The notes under the pieces are model-generated. The model had not been told where the DNA came from and did not search any database. It saw only the letters and a list, made by a program, of their open reading frames with translations. A program made the position numbers and the translations under genes. This document shows, one piece after another, positions 28,609 through 37,968 of a stretch of 52,040 nucleotides of DNA; position 1 is the first letter of the stretch; each line of letters starts with the position of its first letter. Source of the DNA: Dokdonella immobilis (GTDB taxonomy: Bacteria; Pseudomonadota; Gammaproteobacteria; Xanthomonadales; Rhodanobacteraceae); the NCBI RefSeq assembly GCF_900115085.1, contig NZ_FOVF01000032.1:1-52040 (forward strand). The letters are read 5' to 3'.

Positions 28609-28615
28609 CGGCCCC

Positions 28616-31459
28616 TCAGGCCAGGTTGAGGAAATCCGCGCTGCAGATGAAGCGCACGGCGTCGAGGCGCGGAGCGGCCTGCGGAATCGCCGTGTGCAGG
28701 GCTTCCATCTGCGCCTCGATCGCTTCCACTTCCTCGCTGCGCACGGCCGGATTGACCCGGGCCAGCGCGACCAGTCGCGCGTGTTCGTCGCCGAGTTCGG
28801 TTTCGATGCTCGAGAGCGCACGTCCGATCTCGATCTGTGCGCGCTCCCGGGCCAGGGTTTCGGCGTGCGCAAGCATGGGCTTGACCAACTTGGACAGCAG
28901 GTTGCGATAGCGCGAGTACTCGATCGCGCGCTCGGTCGAGCGCTTCACGCTCTCGGCACTCGGACGATAATCGTGGCGGGGCAGCAGGCGCGTGTCGACG
29001 ACGATGCGCAGCGGCAGCGGCGGCAGGTAGCGCTCGACGTTGAGCTCTCGGTCGGCGACGCATGCCAGCACGAAGACACATTCGAGCAGGGCCGTGCGCC
29101 CCGGCAGCGCGTCGTCGACCAGGAACGAGGCATTGCCGTGTTCGCCCTCGAGCAGCAGGTCGATGGCGCCGCTGACCATGGGGTGATCGAGTCGCAGCAA
29201 CGGCAGGTCTTCGCGAGTCAGCGCGGTCACACGATCGAAGGTGACCATCTGCGGTCCGTCCTTGAGCCCCGGGAACCCGTCGGTGCTGAGGTATTCGGGA
29301 TCGAGCACGACCGTACGCGGCCCATGCTCCTCGTTCTCCACGCCGAATTGCTCGAACAGGCGCAGGACGAAATCGTCATTGGCCAGGTTCCCGTCGGCAT
29401 CAGCCAGGGCGCGGCGCAGGCGGTCGGCATGGGTCTGGCGCACGCTGGCGAGTTCCAGCAGCCGGTCGCGACCGGCATTGACGAGCGCCGACAACTCCTC
29501 GTGGGTGGCGCGGCTCTCGGCGATCAGGGCGTCGAGCTCGGCATCCGGATCCTCGCCGCCGTGGGCATGCTGCTCAGCCAGTTCGACCAGGCGCTCGCCG
29601 TAGCGCTTGAGCAGTTCGCGACCATCGGAGGGACTGCTGCGGAACGCGGCTAGCCCGAGATCGTACCAGCGCATCAAGGCGTGTTGCGCCGTGCCGGTGA
29701 AGGCGCAGGCGTGGATCATGATGTCGTGTTTCTGGCCGATCCGGTCCAGCCGGCCGATGCGTTGTTCGAGCAGGTCCGGATCGAGCGGCAGGTCCCACAG
29801 GACCAGATGGTGGGCGAACTGGAAATTGCGGCCTTCGGAGCCGATCTCCGAGCACAGCAGCAGGCGCGCGCCTTCCTTGTCGGCGAAGTAGGCGGCGTTG
29901 CGGTCACGCTGGAGCAGGCTCATGCCCTCGTGGAAGCGGGCCACCTTGACCCCGCTGCGGGTCCGCAGGATCTCCTCCAGGGCCAGCACCTTGGCCTGGC
30001 TGCGGCAGATCAGCAGCAGTTTGTCCGAGCCGAGGCGCTCGATAAGGCCGAGCAGCCAGTCCAGCCGCGGATCGCTGGCATAGGCCAGCTCGATTTCCGG
30101 CGGCGAGGCCTGCAGGTCGGCATGGAACTCGGCGAGCAGGTGCTGGCGTTGGGCATCGTCCAGCTCGCTGCCATCGAGCACCGCAAGTTGGGCGACCCGG
30201 TGCGGAAAGCCGCCGACCTGGGCGCGCCGGTTGCGAAACATCACGCGTCCGGTGCCATGGCGGTCGATCAGCGCATCGAGCAGGCGATTTCTCGCCGCGG
30301 CCTCCATCGCACCGGCCAACAACTCACCGAGTTCCGGATCTTCGCCGAGACGTGCCACGAGTTCCCCGCGATCGCCGTCCGTCAATGCTTCGCCATCGTG
30401 AAGCTTGCCGGCGATCTCGGACAGCGCGGCATAACCGTCCGACTCGGCGACATACCGTGACAGGTCGTGGTAGCGCGCCGGGTCGAGCAGGCGCAGCCGG
30501 GCGAAATGTCCGCTGCGTCCCAGTTGCTCGGGCGTGGCGGTCAGCAGGATCAGGCCCGCTGTGCGCGCGGCCAGGGTTTCGACCAGCGCATATTCGTCGC
30601 TGGCCGCCTCCGGTGACCAGGCCAGGTGGTGCGCTTCATCGACGATGAGCAGATCCCAGCCCGCTTCGATGGCCTGGGTGGCACGCTTCTCCGATCCGCT
30701 GAGGAAGCCGATGCTCGCGATCACGAGCTGTTCGTCCTGGAACGGATTGCGCCCCGGGTCGCTGGTCTCGATCGATTCGCAGCGCTCTTCGTCGAACAGC
30801 GAGAACTGCAGGTTGAAGCGGCGCAGCAGCTCGACGAACCACTGGTAGACAAGACTTTCGGGCAGCAGGACGAGGACCCGGCCAACCCGACCACCGGCCA
30901 GCAGCCGGGCCAGGATCATGCCGGCTTCGATGGTCTTGCCGAGTCCGACCTCGTCGGCCAGCAGGATGCGCAAGGGCTGCCGCGACGAGGCGATCTCGGC
31001 CACGCGCAATTGGTGAGGGATCAGGTCGATGCGCGCGGATTCGAGGCCCCAGGCCGGCGAGCGCAGGGCATCGGCTCGACGCAGCAGGGCTTCCTGGCGG
31101 AAATCGAAGCGGTCGGCGCGATCGACACGGCCGGAAACCAGGCGCTCGTCGGCGCGCGAGATGGCCTGGGTGTCGTCGAGCTCGGCTTCATTCAGTTTCT
31201 TGCCGCCGCCGTGGTATTCGAGCAGGCCGTCGGCATCGGCGATGCGCTCGATGACCAGGCTGATGCCCTTGCCCATGACCTTCTGGCCAACGCGGAATTC
31301 AGCCCGGGCGATCGGGGCGCTGTGCGCCGCGTACTGGCGCAGCACTCCGGCCGTCGCAAACAGGACCTGCACGCTGCGCCCCTCGATCCGGATCAGGGTG
31401 CCGAGACCCAGCTCGGGTTCGGCATTGGAGATATAGCGTTGACCAGGAACCAGAGCCAT
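28616..31459 (-). CDS. rapA: RNA polymerase-associated SWI2/SNF2 ATPase RapA
   Basis: The 947-residue protein (968 in E. coli) is a helicase-like ATPase that binds RNA polymerase and promotes its recycling. It begins MALVPGQRYISN, like the RapA N-terminal Tudor-like domain. Walker A is LADEVGLGKTIEAG (DEVGLGKT at 169-176) and the DEAH box is VDEAHHL (274-277). The helicase C domain contains CSEIGSEGRNFQFAHHLVLWD and RIGRLDRIGQKHDI, and the C-terminal RapA region follows. I chose 31459 over 31474 because it matches the family start; neither has a clear Shine-Dalgarno. It is convergent with accD. Confidence 0.95.
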   Translation of the reverse strand: MALVPGQRYISNAEPELGLGTLIRIEGRSVQVLFATAGVLRQYAAHSAPIARAEFRVGQKVMGKGISLVIERIADADGLLEYHGGGKKLNEAELDDTQAISRADERLVSGRVDRADRFDFRQEALLRRADALRSPAWGLESARIDLIPHQLRVAEIASSRQPLRILLADEVGLGKTIEAGMILARLLAGGRVGRVLVLLPESLVYQWFVELLRRFNLQFSLFDEERCESIETSDPGRNPFQDEQLVIASIGFLSGSEKRATQAIEAGWDLLIVDEAHHLAWSPEAASDEYALVETLAARTAGLILLTATPEQLGRSGHFARLRLLDPARYHDLSRYVAESDGYAALSEIAGKLHDGEALTDGDRGELVARLGEDPELGELLAGAMEAAARNRLLDALIDRHGTGRVMFRNRRAQVGGFPHRVAQLAVLDGSELDDAQRQHLLAEFHADLQASPPEIELAYASDPRLDWLLGLIERLGSDKLLLICRSQAKVLALEEILRTRSGVKVARFHEGMSLLQRDRNAAYFADKEGARLLLCSEIGSEGRNFQFAHHLVLWDLPLDPDLLEQRIGRLDRIGQKHDIMIHACAFTGTAQHALMRWYDLGLAAFRSSPSDGRELLKRYGERLVELAEQHAHGGEDPDAELDALIAESRATHEELSALVNAGRDRLLELASVRQTHADRLRRALADADGNLANDDFVLRLFEQFGVENEEHGPRTVVLDPEYLSTDGFPGLKDGPQMVTFDRVTALTREDLPLLRLDHPMVSGAIDLLLEGEHGNASFLVDDALPGRTALLECVFVLACVADRELNVERYLPPLPLRIVVDTRLLPRHDYRPSAESVKRSTERAIEYSRYRNLLSKLVKPMLAHAETLARERAQIEIGRALSSIETELGDEHARLVALARVNPAVRSEEVEAIEAQMEALHTAIPQAAPRLDAVRFICSADFLNLA

Positions 31460-31607
31460 CAGTGTCGGGCGCATTGCGAGAGGGTCGACAATTATCCACG
31501 CTATGGCGGCGTGCATAAACTCGAAATCCGGCAAGGCCGGGAAAAACTCGCAATGAAACGGGTGCAACAGGCCCTATCGACGTCCATCGATGGTCGCGAA
31601 GATGTGT

Positions 31608-32891
31608 TCAGGGGCCATCGAAACCGTCGCTGAAGATCGGATCGCCGCCGGCATAGGCCACGAACACGCCGCTTCCCCACTCGACCTGGGTATCGCCGTC
31701 CGGGTGCAGGGCGCCGATAAAGGCGATGTCGCCGTTGTCGTTCACGCCCGGCGCGCCGCTGAAGATCGGCCACGAGCTCGGATCGTCGATGTGCTGGCCG
31801 ATACGGGCGGGGCCAAGATCGGTCGTGACCGGATCCTCCTTGCCGATGACGCGGACGAGCGTCTTGCCATCGCCGGCATACAGGGCCTGGCCATTGGCAT
31901 CGCGGGCGCGGAACACGACCAGACCGGCCGCGTTCATGGCCGGCGCGAACGACTCTATGTCGCGGATCGTGCCGGTGGCCTCGACGCGCGCGATCTCGAC
32001 CGCGTCGACGGTGCCGCCGTTCGGCGTGAGACGGTAGATCGCGCGCACATTCCCGGCATCGAGATTGAGCACCACGGCAAGCTGTCCGGCACTGTTGTAG
32101 GCGAGTCCGTTGTCAAAGCGGCGGTAGGGTGAGGTCGGGTCCGTCGCCGCGTCGACCGCCAGCGCGGTGTAGCTGCCATCGCTGGCGAAGCTGCGGATCT
32201 CGTTGTGGCTGAAGTCGCCAATGCTCACCTTGCAGGCAATCAGGCGATTCGCGTTCATCGCCGGCGTGTAGATGAACGCATACGGTCCCGGCTGCACATT
32301 GGAATCGACGATATGCAGCAGCGAACTGCCGGCTCCGGTCGAGGCCAGGCCATAGCCCGAGCCCAGACCCGCCCGGTAACCAATGACGCCGGCATCGTTG
32401 ATCACGTGCCCACTGAATGACGTCGGTGTCAGTGGCAGGGTATTGACGATGACCGAGAGCATTGTTCCGGGATCGTAGCGCCTGAGGCGGTAGCTGCTGC
32501 CGTCCTCGTAGGTGTAGTAGGCCACTTCGCCGCCGGCATTGATACTGGTCCGGTCGGAAATGCCGTCGACGGGCGGTTCGTGCAGGGCGACGATGCCGCC
32601 CGCGCCGTGCGCGCCGACCCAGAGTCCGACCCCAGTATTCGACTGGCTGCCATTGATCGGCACGATCTGCACCGGAAACGCGACGGTTCCTTCGTTGTTG
32701 ATGCTCGCCGAAATGCTGTTGAAAGACGATCCCGGCGGCAAATTCCAGCCATTGTCGTTGACCAGCAGGTTGGTACGCGCCTGCAGTTCGACTTGGCTGT
32801 AGGCGAGTGATGCCGCAGTCGCCTCCGGCAGCGAAACTGCCAGCGCAAGACTGGCGACCAGGGAACGGATCAGGATCGGGTTCGTGGGCAT
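31608..32891 (-). CDS. Secreted N-x-x-G repeat protein with IFxDGFD C-terminal tail
   Basis: The 427-residue protein (start at 32891) has a signal peptide, MPTNPILIRSLVASLALAVS, then ATAAS. The body repeats a short motif of N, two variable residues, G, then hydrophobic strand residues: INNEGTVAFPV, INAGGEVAYY, INDAGVIGYR, MNANRLIA, YNSAGQLAVV, MNAAGLVVFRA and VNDNGDIAFIG. That is about seven blades and suggests a beta-propeller. The family is uncharacterised (I recall DUF7453-like annotations). The C-terminus DPIFSDGFDGP matches the tail of the protein at 2581-5298. A start at 32918 adds nine residues. No catalytic residues are recognisable. Confidence 0.8.
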   Translation of the reverse strand: MPTNPILIRSLVASLALAVSLPEATAASLAYSQVELQARTNLLVNDNGWNLPPGSSFNSISASINNEGTVAFPVQIVPINGSQSNTGVGLWVGAHGAGGIVALHEPPVDGISDRTSINAGGEVAYYTYEDGSSYRLRRYDPGTMLSVIVNTLPLTPTSFSGHVINDAGVIGYRAGLGSGYGLASTGAGSSLLHIVDSNVQPGPYAFIYTPAMNANRLIACKVSIGDFSHNEIRSFASDGSYTALAVDAATDPTSPYRRFDNGLAYNSAGQLAVVLNLDAGNVRAIYRLTPNGGTVDAVEIARVEATGTIRDIESFAPAMNAAGLVVFRARDANGQALYAGDGKTLVRVIGKEDPVTTDLGPARIGQHIDDPSSWPIFSGAPGVNDNGDIAFIGALHPDGDTQVEWGSGVFVAYAGGDPIFSDGFDGP

Positions 32892-33013
32892 CAGTGGTGG
32901 CTCTTCAGAAGACGACATGCGAATTGTTGCAACCCGACACGGCCAGGGCAAATCGATTCCCTCGGACCGCTCGCGCATGAAGATCGCACGTGCGTGGACG
33001 TTGTCCGATCTTC

Positions 33014-34039
33014 TCAATCGCCGCGCGCAACGTCTCCGGTACTCGATTGTGCTCCGGCGCCTGGCAAGGCCAGGTCGGCACCGATGCGCCGGTCCAGCCA
33101 TGCGGCGATTTCGCGCTGTACCGGTTCCGGTGCCATCTCGAGACTCTGCACGCAGACGAAGGCCGCATTCGGGTCGGCGTCGGCCTTGCGCATCTTGCGG
33201 CGCACGCGCATCGGCAGTTGTTCGCTCGGCTTGAGCTGGACCACGTGCAGGCGATTGTCGAGATGGGCGTTGTCGCTGGCGAGTTCGAGGTGGGAGGCGA
33301 CCACTTCGGCCTTGAACTGCTCGCTCGAACGCAGTCGGTAACCGGCATTTCCTTCAAGCATTTCGGGGTGCTCGGCGAAGAACGCCTCAAGGGTCGAGCG
33401 CCGCAGCGGGTAGGGATTGTGGTAATGGCGGTAGTAGCGGTCCTCGAATCCGGCCAGGCGCGCGCTTAACTGCTGCGATTCGAGATTGCCGACCCGGGTT
33501 TCGGCGATGCCGCGCTTGTGCTTGATCCAGCTGGCCAAGCGCGCGAATGCGCCGTGTCCGGTCTGCGGCCGCCAGTATCCACGCTGCACGACCTTGCCAT
33601 CGCGAAAGAAATCCTCCGGCGCAACCTCACGCAGCAGGAACATGTCGTCATTGAAGTAGACGAAGTGCTCGGCCAGGTCTTCGATGCGCCAGAGCATCGT
33701 GATGATCGAGCGGCTGTTGAACGTCGGCAGGGCGTGTTCGTGGCCACGGAAGATCTCGGCGTGGTCGACGACGCGGAATCGTCCGGCGTGCGGGGTGCCG
33801 GCAAGCCGCTCGAGGATGCGCGGCCTCTGGCCATCGGCGACGATGTGGATGCGCCGGAACCAGGGGGCGAAACGCAGGATCGACCGCACGCACCAGTCGA
33901 TCTCGCCGGCGTCGTTGAAGCGGGTGCGTTCGGCGCTGGCCGGGCGTGACTTGCCGATACCGGCGAGATAGGCATCGAGCCGCTGTCGGTGCGCGGGATC
34001 GGCGCCGTCGACCCAGGTGATGACGGCGTCGATGTTCAT
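33014..34039 (-). CDS. Stealth-family sugar-phosphate transferase
   Basis: The 341-residue protein has the Stealth conserved regions. CR1 is IDAVITWVDGADP at the N-terminus. CR2 includes FNDAGEIDWCVRSILRF, IHIVADGQ, NSRSIITMLWRI and the acidic YFNDDMFL. CR3 is around HNPYPLRRSTLEAFF, and a CR4-like region is AFVCVQSLEMAP. Known members are hexose-1-phosphate transferases of capsule and exopolysaccharide synthesis, related to GlcNAc-1-phosphotransferase. No other glycan genes are adjacent, so the acceptor is unknown. CR4 lacks the usual N-D pair, which may matter for activity. The start at 34039 matches CR1; longer frames upstream are unlikely. Confidence 0.85.
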   Translation of the reverse strand: MNIDAVITWVDGADPAHRQRLDAYLAGIGKSRPASAERTRFNDAGEIDWCVRSILRFAPWFRRIHIVADGQRPRILERLAGTPHAGRFRVVDHAEIFRGHEHALPTFNSRSIITMLWRIEDLAEHFVYFNDDMFLLREVAPEDFFRDGKVVQRGYWRPQTGHGAFARLASWIKHKRGIAETRVGNLESQQLSARLAGFEDRYYRHYHNPYPLRRSTLEAFFAEHPEMLEGNAGYRLRSSEQFKAEVVASHLELASDNAHLDNRLHVVQLKPSEQLPMRVRRKMRKADADPNAAFVCVQSLEMAPEPVQREIAAWLDRRIGADLALPGAGAQSSTGDVARGD

Positions 34040-34177
34040 GTCGGTAGTGTAGGGGGCATGGCACCGAAGATCGCCTGTTTGTCCGGCGAATGATACGTCG
34101 CAACGGACCTCACGGGAGCCGGTGCGCACTCCTTTGCATCATGCGCGAGCCCGACACGGAGACCCGGCGATGCTGCG

Positions 34178-34209
34178 CAATCCGCCGCCCGTTTTCGGGC
34201 GGCGGATTG
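34178..34209 (-). terminator. 14-bp perfect hairpin after the M13 peptidase gene
   Basis: CAATCCGCCGCCCG and CGGGCGGCGGATTG pair perfectly around a TTTT loop. On the minus strand it begins about nine bases beyond the peptidase stop codon. No T-run follows on that strand. Confidence 0.55.
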
Positions 34210-34218
34210 GCAGGGGTG

Positions 34219-36318
34219 TCACCAGATCTTGACCTGACTGTCGCCGTCGCGAACCATCGCATCGCCGGTCTTGCATTCGAACGCCGTGGCGAACGTCGGC
34301 ATGTTCGATGGGGCGCCAATGGCCCGGATCGGGGTTGGCGAATGCGGATCCGTGTTGAGCAGAACCTCAAGGCGCTTCTCGCGTGTGTTGCCGCGCCAGA
34401 CCCGCGCCCAGTTCAGGAAAAAGCGCTGGTCTTCGGTGTAGCCGTCGATCTTCTTCGAGGCTTCCTCAGGGTACTTCTTCAGCGCGACCTGCAGTGCGTC
34501 GTAGGCGATCGCGAGGCCACCGAGGTCGGCGATGTTCTCGCCGAGCGTGAGCTGGCCATTGACGTGCTTGCCCGGCAGGGGCTCGTAACCGTTGAACTGG
34601 TCGACCAGCTTGGCCGTGCGTGCCTCGAAGGCCTTGCGGTCCTCATCGGTCCACCAGTTCGTATTGTTGCCTTCGGCATCGAACTGGCTGCCCTGGTCGT
34701 CGAAACCGTGGCTGGCCTCATGGCCGATCACGGCACCGATGCCGCCGTAGTTGATGGCGTCGTCGGCCTTGGCGTCGAAGAACGGCGGCTGCAGGATCGC
34801 GGCCGGGAAGTTGATCGTGTTGTCGGTCGGGTTGTAATAGGCATTGACCGTCTGCGGCGTCATGCCCCATTCCTTGCGGTCGGTCGGCTTGCCGATCTTG
34901 GCGATGTCGTAGTCGTGATTGAACTGGTTGGCCGCAGCGACATCGGCGAAGTAGCTGCCGCCCGGCAAGCTCAGGCCCGACCAGTCACGCCATTTCTCCG
35001 GATAGCCGATCTTGGGCAGGAAGGTGGACCACTTCTCGAGCGCCTTGGCCTTGGTCGTGTCGCTCATCCAGTCGAGGCTCTCGATGCGCGCCTTGAGGGC
35101 CGCCTGCATGTTGTCGACCAGCTCCTGCGCGCGCTGCTTCGCCTCGGGCGGAAAGGCCTTGGCCACATAGAGCTCGCCGAGAGCCATGCCGAGCTGTTCA
35201 TTGACCGTGCCGAGCACGCGCTTCCAGCGCGGCTCATCTTCCTTCTGGCCGTTCAGGGTCTGCTTGTGGAAAGCGAAGAACTCCTGCTGGAACGGCGTCG
35301 ACAGGTAGGGCGAGGCGCCGTCGGCATACTGGTAGCGCAGGTAGGCCTTCCAGTCGTCAAGCGGAACATGCTCGAGCATCTTGTCGACTTCGGCGAAGAA
35401 CTTCGGCTGCGATAGCGAGAAACCGTCGGTGACGTCGGCCTTCTGGGCCTTGAAGAAGGCATTCCAGTCGAAGTGCGGGGTGACCTTGTTCGCTTCCTCG
35501 ATGCTGACGAAGTGGTACTGGTTCTGGGGATCGCGCAGTTCCGTCGGTGCCAGCGAAGCCTTGGCCAGACGGGTCTCGAAGGCGAGTACCGATTGGGCCT
35601 GCTTCTTCGCCGCCTCGGCATCGACGCCGGTCAGCTCGAGCACCTTGGCGACATGGGCGACGTAGGCATCGCGCAGTTCGGCATAGTCGGGCTTGCTGTA
35701 GTAGTCGGGGGTCGGCAGTCCGAGTCCGCCCTGGAAGGCATAGCCGATCTTGCGTTGCGAGTTCTTGAAATCGGTTTCCGCGCCAAACTGGAACAGGGTG
35801 CCCTGGCCGCGCGAGAAGCTGTCGTTGAGATAGCCGACGACATCGGCGCTCGAGGCGAGTCCGTCGATCTTGGCCAGTTCCGGCTTGATCGGTTCGGCGC
35901 CGAGCTGGTCGATGGCGGCCTCGTTCATGCCGGCGCGGTAGAGCTCGCCGATCTTGTGTTCGATCGAGCCGGCCGGCGCGTCGGACTTGGCCGCATCCTC
36001 GGCCAGTTCATGCTGGGTCTTGAGGCTCTCTTCGCGCAGCAGGTCGAACGTGGTCCAGCGCGTCTTGTCTGCCGGAATCGGGTTCGCCGCGATCCACTTG
36101 CCGTTGACGAAACCGTTGAAATCGGCGCAGGCATTGATGTTCGCATCGATGTCGTTGACATCGAATGCTACGTGGGGCGCCTCGGGAGCCGCTGCAGCCG
36201 GTGCCGCGGGCGTCGCCGCGGTCTCAGGGGCGGTCTCGGCGGGCTGCTTGTTGCAGGCTGCCAGGGCGACCGCAATGCCCATCGAAATGGCCAGCGGTTG
36301 AAGGATTCGGATTTTCAT
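34219..36318 (-). CDS. M13 (neprilysin/PepO-type) zinc metallopeptidase, lipoprotein
   Basis: The 699-residue protein has a lipoprotein signal (lipobox ALAAC, Cys 22) and a short Ala/Pro/Glu linker, so it is predicted to sit on a membrane facing the periplasm. The zinc site is HEASH (533-537) with the third ligand in LGENIADLGG (E594, with D598). The NAYYNPTDNTINFPAAILQPPFF segment before it contains the M13 substrate-binding N-A-Y motif. The C-terminus ends VKIW, like the conserved terminal Trp of neprilysins. The family cleaves oligopeptides on the amino side of hydrophobic residues. AGGAG five to six bases upstream fixes the ATG. Confidence 0.94.
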   Translation of the reverse strand: MKIRILQPLAISMGIAVALAACNKQPAETAPETAATPAAPAAAAPEAPHVAFDVNDIDANINACADFNGFVNGKWIAANPIPADKTRWTTFDLLREESLKTQHELAEDAAKSDAPAGSIEHKIGELYRAGMNEAAIDQLGAEPIKPELAKIDGLASSADVVGYLNDSFSRGQGTLFQFGAETDFKNSQRKIGYAFQGGLGLPTPDYYSKPDYAELRDAYVAHVAKVLELTGVDAEAAKKQAQSVLAFETRLAKASLAPTELRDPQNQYHFVSIEEANKVTPHFDWNAFFKAQKADVTDGFSLSQPKFFAEVDKMLEHVPLDDWKAYLRYQYADGASPYLSTPFQQEFFAFHKQTLNGQKEDEPRWKRVLGTVNEQLGMALGELYVAKAFPPEAKQRAQELVDNMQAALKARIESLDWMSDTTKAKALEKWSTFLPKIGYPEKWRDWSGLSLPGGSYFADVAAANQFNHDYDIAKIGKPTDRKEWGMTPQTVNAYYNPTDNTINFPAAILQPPFFDAKADDAINYGGIGAVIGHEASHGFDDQGSQFDAEGNNTNWWTDEDRKAFEARTAKLVDQFNGYEPLPGKHVNGQLTLGENIADLGGLAIAYDALQVALKKYPEEASKKIDGYTEDQRFFLNWARVWRGNTREKRLEVLLNTDPHSPTPIRAIGAPSNMPTFATAFECKTGDAMVRDGDSQVKIW

Positions 36319-36623
36319 GGGGGCTCCTTTCGGGATGGGGCGAGGTTCGCCCCGGTCGGGGATCTGGATGCGGTCAGGAGACACCGTGGGGGCGCCAGAG
36401 GCCACCTTCCGGGTTCAGCTGGGCAGTGCCAAACCGGCGATTCTAGTGCGGAATGAGTGCCGCCTGCAGTGTCGAAGGTCATTGCCCGGCGGGCGGGGCA
36501 GCCGATGTGGTCAAAGGCTCACCCCGTCTACATCGCTCAGCGCTGGCGCGCTGGATACACGCACATTTCGAAAAGCCGCCGGTGCCGCCTACACTTCTCC
36601 CTCCGCCACGCCGGGAATCAATC
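36319..36623. other. Divergent intergenic region, M13 peptidase / Sel1 protein
   Basis: These 305 bases hold no credible gene. The left side contains the M13 ribosome site and leader hairpin; the right side leads to the Sel1 gene. Both promoters should be here, but I see no convincing -35/-10 pair. Confidence 0.6.
36337..36353 (-). promoter_or_regulatory. 5'-leader hairpin upstream of the M13 gene
   Basis: A perfect 7-bp inverted repeat (GGGGCGA / TCGCCCC, three-base loop) lies just upstream of the AGGAG ribosome site. It could be an operator or a leader hairpin affecting translation; no regulator is suggested. Confidence 0.3.
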
Positions 36624-37172
36624 ATGGCTATCGGGAAACGGCTGCTGCTCGCTGCGGGAATCTTTACGTCCGCGCAGACTTTTGCCGCGGAATCGGATGC
36701 GGCATGGTTCGAACGCGTCGAACCATCTACCTACCGGGACATGGTCAGGGATGCCGCGTCCGCCTATGCGGCCGAGCACTACGACGACTCGTTCGCAAGG
36801 TTCCGTCGCACGGCCTGCGCGGGCGACAAGCAGAGCCAGTCGGCTATCGGTCGCATGTACCTGCTCGGCCAGGGCGTGCGGCGGGACGACCTGACCGGGT
36901 ACGCCTGGCTCAAGCTGGCTGCCGAGTTCATCTATCCCAGGTACCAGTCGGTGGTACGTGCGCTGGAGGAGGCCATGACGCCCGAACAGCGAAAGATTGC
37001 CGATGGCCGGGTCGCGGTGCTCACGGAGCGCTACAGCCTGGGCGCCACGGGCATGAGCTGCTCGCAGAGCGCGTCCAGGGGCGGCCACATCATCGACCAG
37101 ATCGTCTGTACGCCACGGCGCGAGGGCAGGCGTGTGCTGCTGCGGCGCTGCGATGACATCAAGTTCGACTGA
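36624..37172 (+). CDS. Secreted Sel1-like repeat protein
   Basis: The 182-residue protein has a signal peptide (MAIGKRLLLAAGIFTSAQTFA). Its one clear Sel1-like repeat is SQSAIGRMYLLGQGVRRDD, followed by LTGYAWLKLAAE. A further weak helical pair precedes it (AAEHYDDSFARFRRTACAGD), which would also fit. Two Cys-containing segments lie near the C-terminus (MSCSQ, VCTPR, RRCDD), probably disulphide-bonded in the periplasm. Such repeats mediate protein-protein contact; the partner is unknown. A longer frame upstream is open, but 36624 gives the signal peptide. Confidence 0.8.
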   Translation: MAIGKRLLLAAGIFTSAQTFAAESDAAWFERVEPSTYRDMVRDAASAYAAEHYDDSFARFRRTACAGDKQSQSAIGRMYLLGQGVRRDDLTGYAWLKLAAEFIYPRYQSVVRALEEAMTPEQRKIADGRVAVLTERYSLGATGMSCSQSASRGGHIIDQIVCTPRREGRRVLLRRCDDIKFD

Positions 37173-37182
37173 CGAAGAAGTT

Positions 37183-37884
37183 TCAGCCCGGCCTGTCGAC
37201 CGGCGCCATCGCCGACGGTGAGGCGGGGTCCGCGTCCCAGCGTGCCGCGAACGGCAGCGTATCGGCACCGACGGCGCCCGCCGAGAGCAGGAATGCCATC
37301 GCCTGGTCGACGCTCCAGTCGGTCGCGGTGAGGCGCTCGATGGGGACGATTTCGAGGTATCCCCCAGTGGGGTTCGGGGTCGTCGGGACATAGACGGCGG
37401 CGAGCTCGCGGCCACCGGCATCACGGAACGCGCGGGTAACGAAGCCGATCGACTTCAGTTGCGGCGACGGAAAGTCGATCAGGACCACGCGCTGCGTTCC
37501 GGACGGCTTGCTTTGCAGAACGGACATCAGTTTCTTGGTGCCGCCGTAGATCGAATGCACGATCGGAATCCGGCCGATCAGGTTCTCGACGCCGTCGATC
37601 AGGCGCCGGCCAAGCACGAAGTTGGCGGCAAACCCGACCAGGTAGAGGGAAACCACGGTAATCACGAACGCGATCAGCGAGATCAGCCAGGGCTGGCCGA
37701 GGAATTCGCCGGTGGCCGGCCACGTGCTGCCCAGCGCCGAGACCATTCCGGCGACCAGGGGCGCACTGATTTCGGAGAGCAGGCCGAAGACGAACTTGAA
37801 CACGACCCAGGTCAGCCAAAGCGGCACGAACGTCAACAGGCCGGTGATCATGTAGCGCTTGAAATAGAGCTGTCGCCTGGCCAT
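37183..37884 (-). CDS. DUF502 family membrane protein
   Basis: The 233-residue protein has two membrane segments (about 12-36 with GLLTFVPLWLTWVVF, and 65-92 with LISLIAFVITVVSLYLVG). The DUF502 core follows: IPIVHSIYGGTKKLM, the VVLIDFPSPQ strand and VYVPTTPNPTGGYLEIVP. The family is conserved across bacteria and plants (LCV-like proteins) without a settled biochemical role. It is convergent with the Sel1 gene (ten bases between stops) and divergent from the P-loop kinase gene. The ATG at 37884 matches the usual family start. Confidence 0.88.
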   Translation of the reverse strand: MARRQLYFKRYMITGLLTFVPLWLTWVVFKFVFGLLSEISAPLVAGMVSALGSTWPATGEFLGQPWLISLIAFVITVVSLYLVGFAANFVLGRRLIDGVENLIGRIPIVHSIYGGTKKLMSVLQSKPSGTQRVVLIDFPSPQLKSIGFVTRAFRDAGGRELAAVYVPTTPNPTGGYLEIVPIERLTATDWSVDQAMAFLLSAGAVGADTLPFAARWDADPASPSAMAPVDRPG

Positions 37885-37968
37885 GTCGTTCCCGGGGCTG
37901 CCGAACCCGATTATCGCGGCAAACGCGATTCGGGGCCAATCGGGCCGGGCTTGCCGGGCGGTCCTTGA

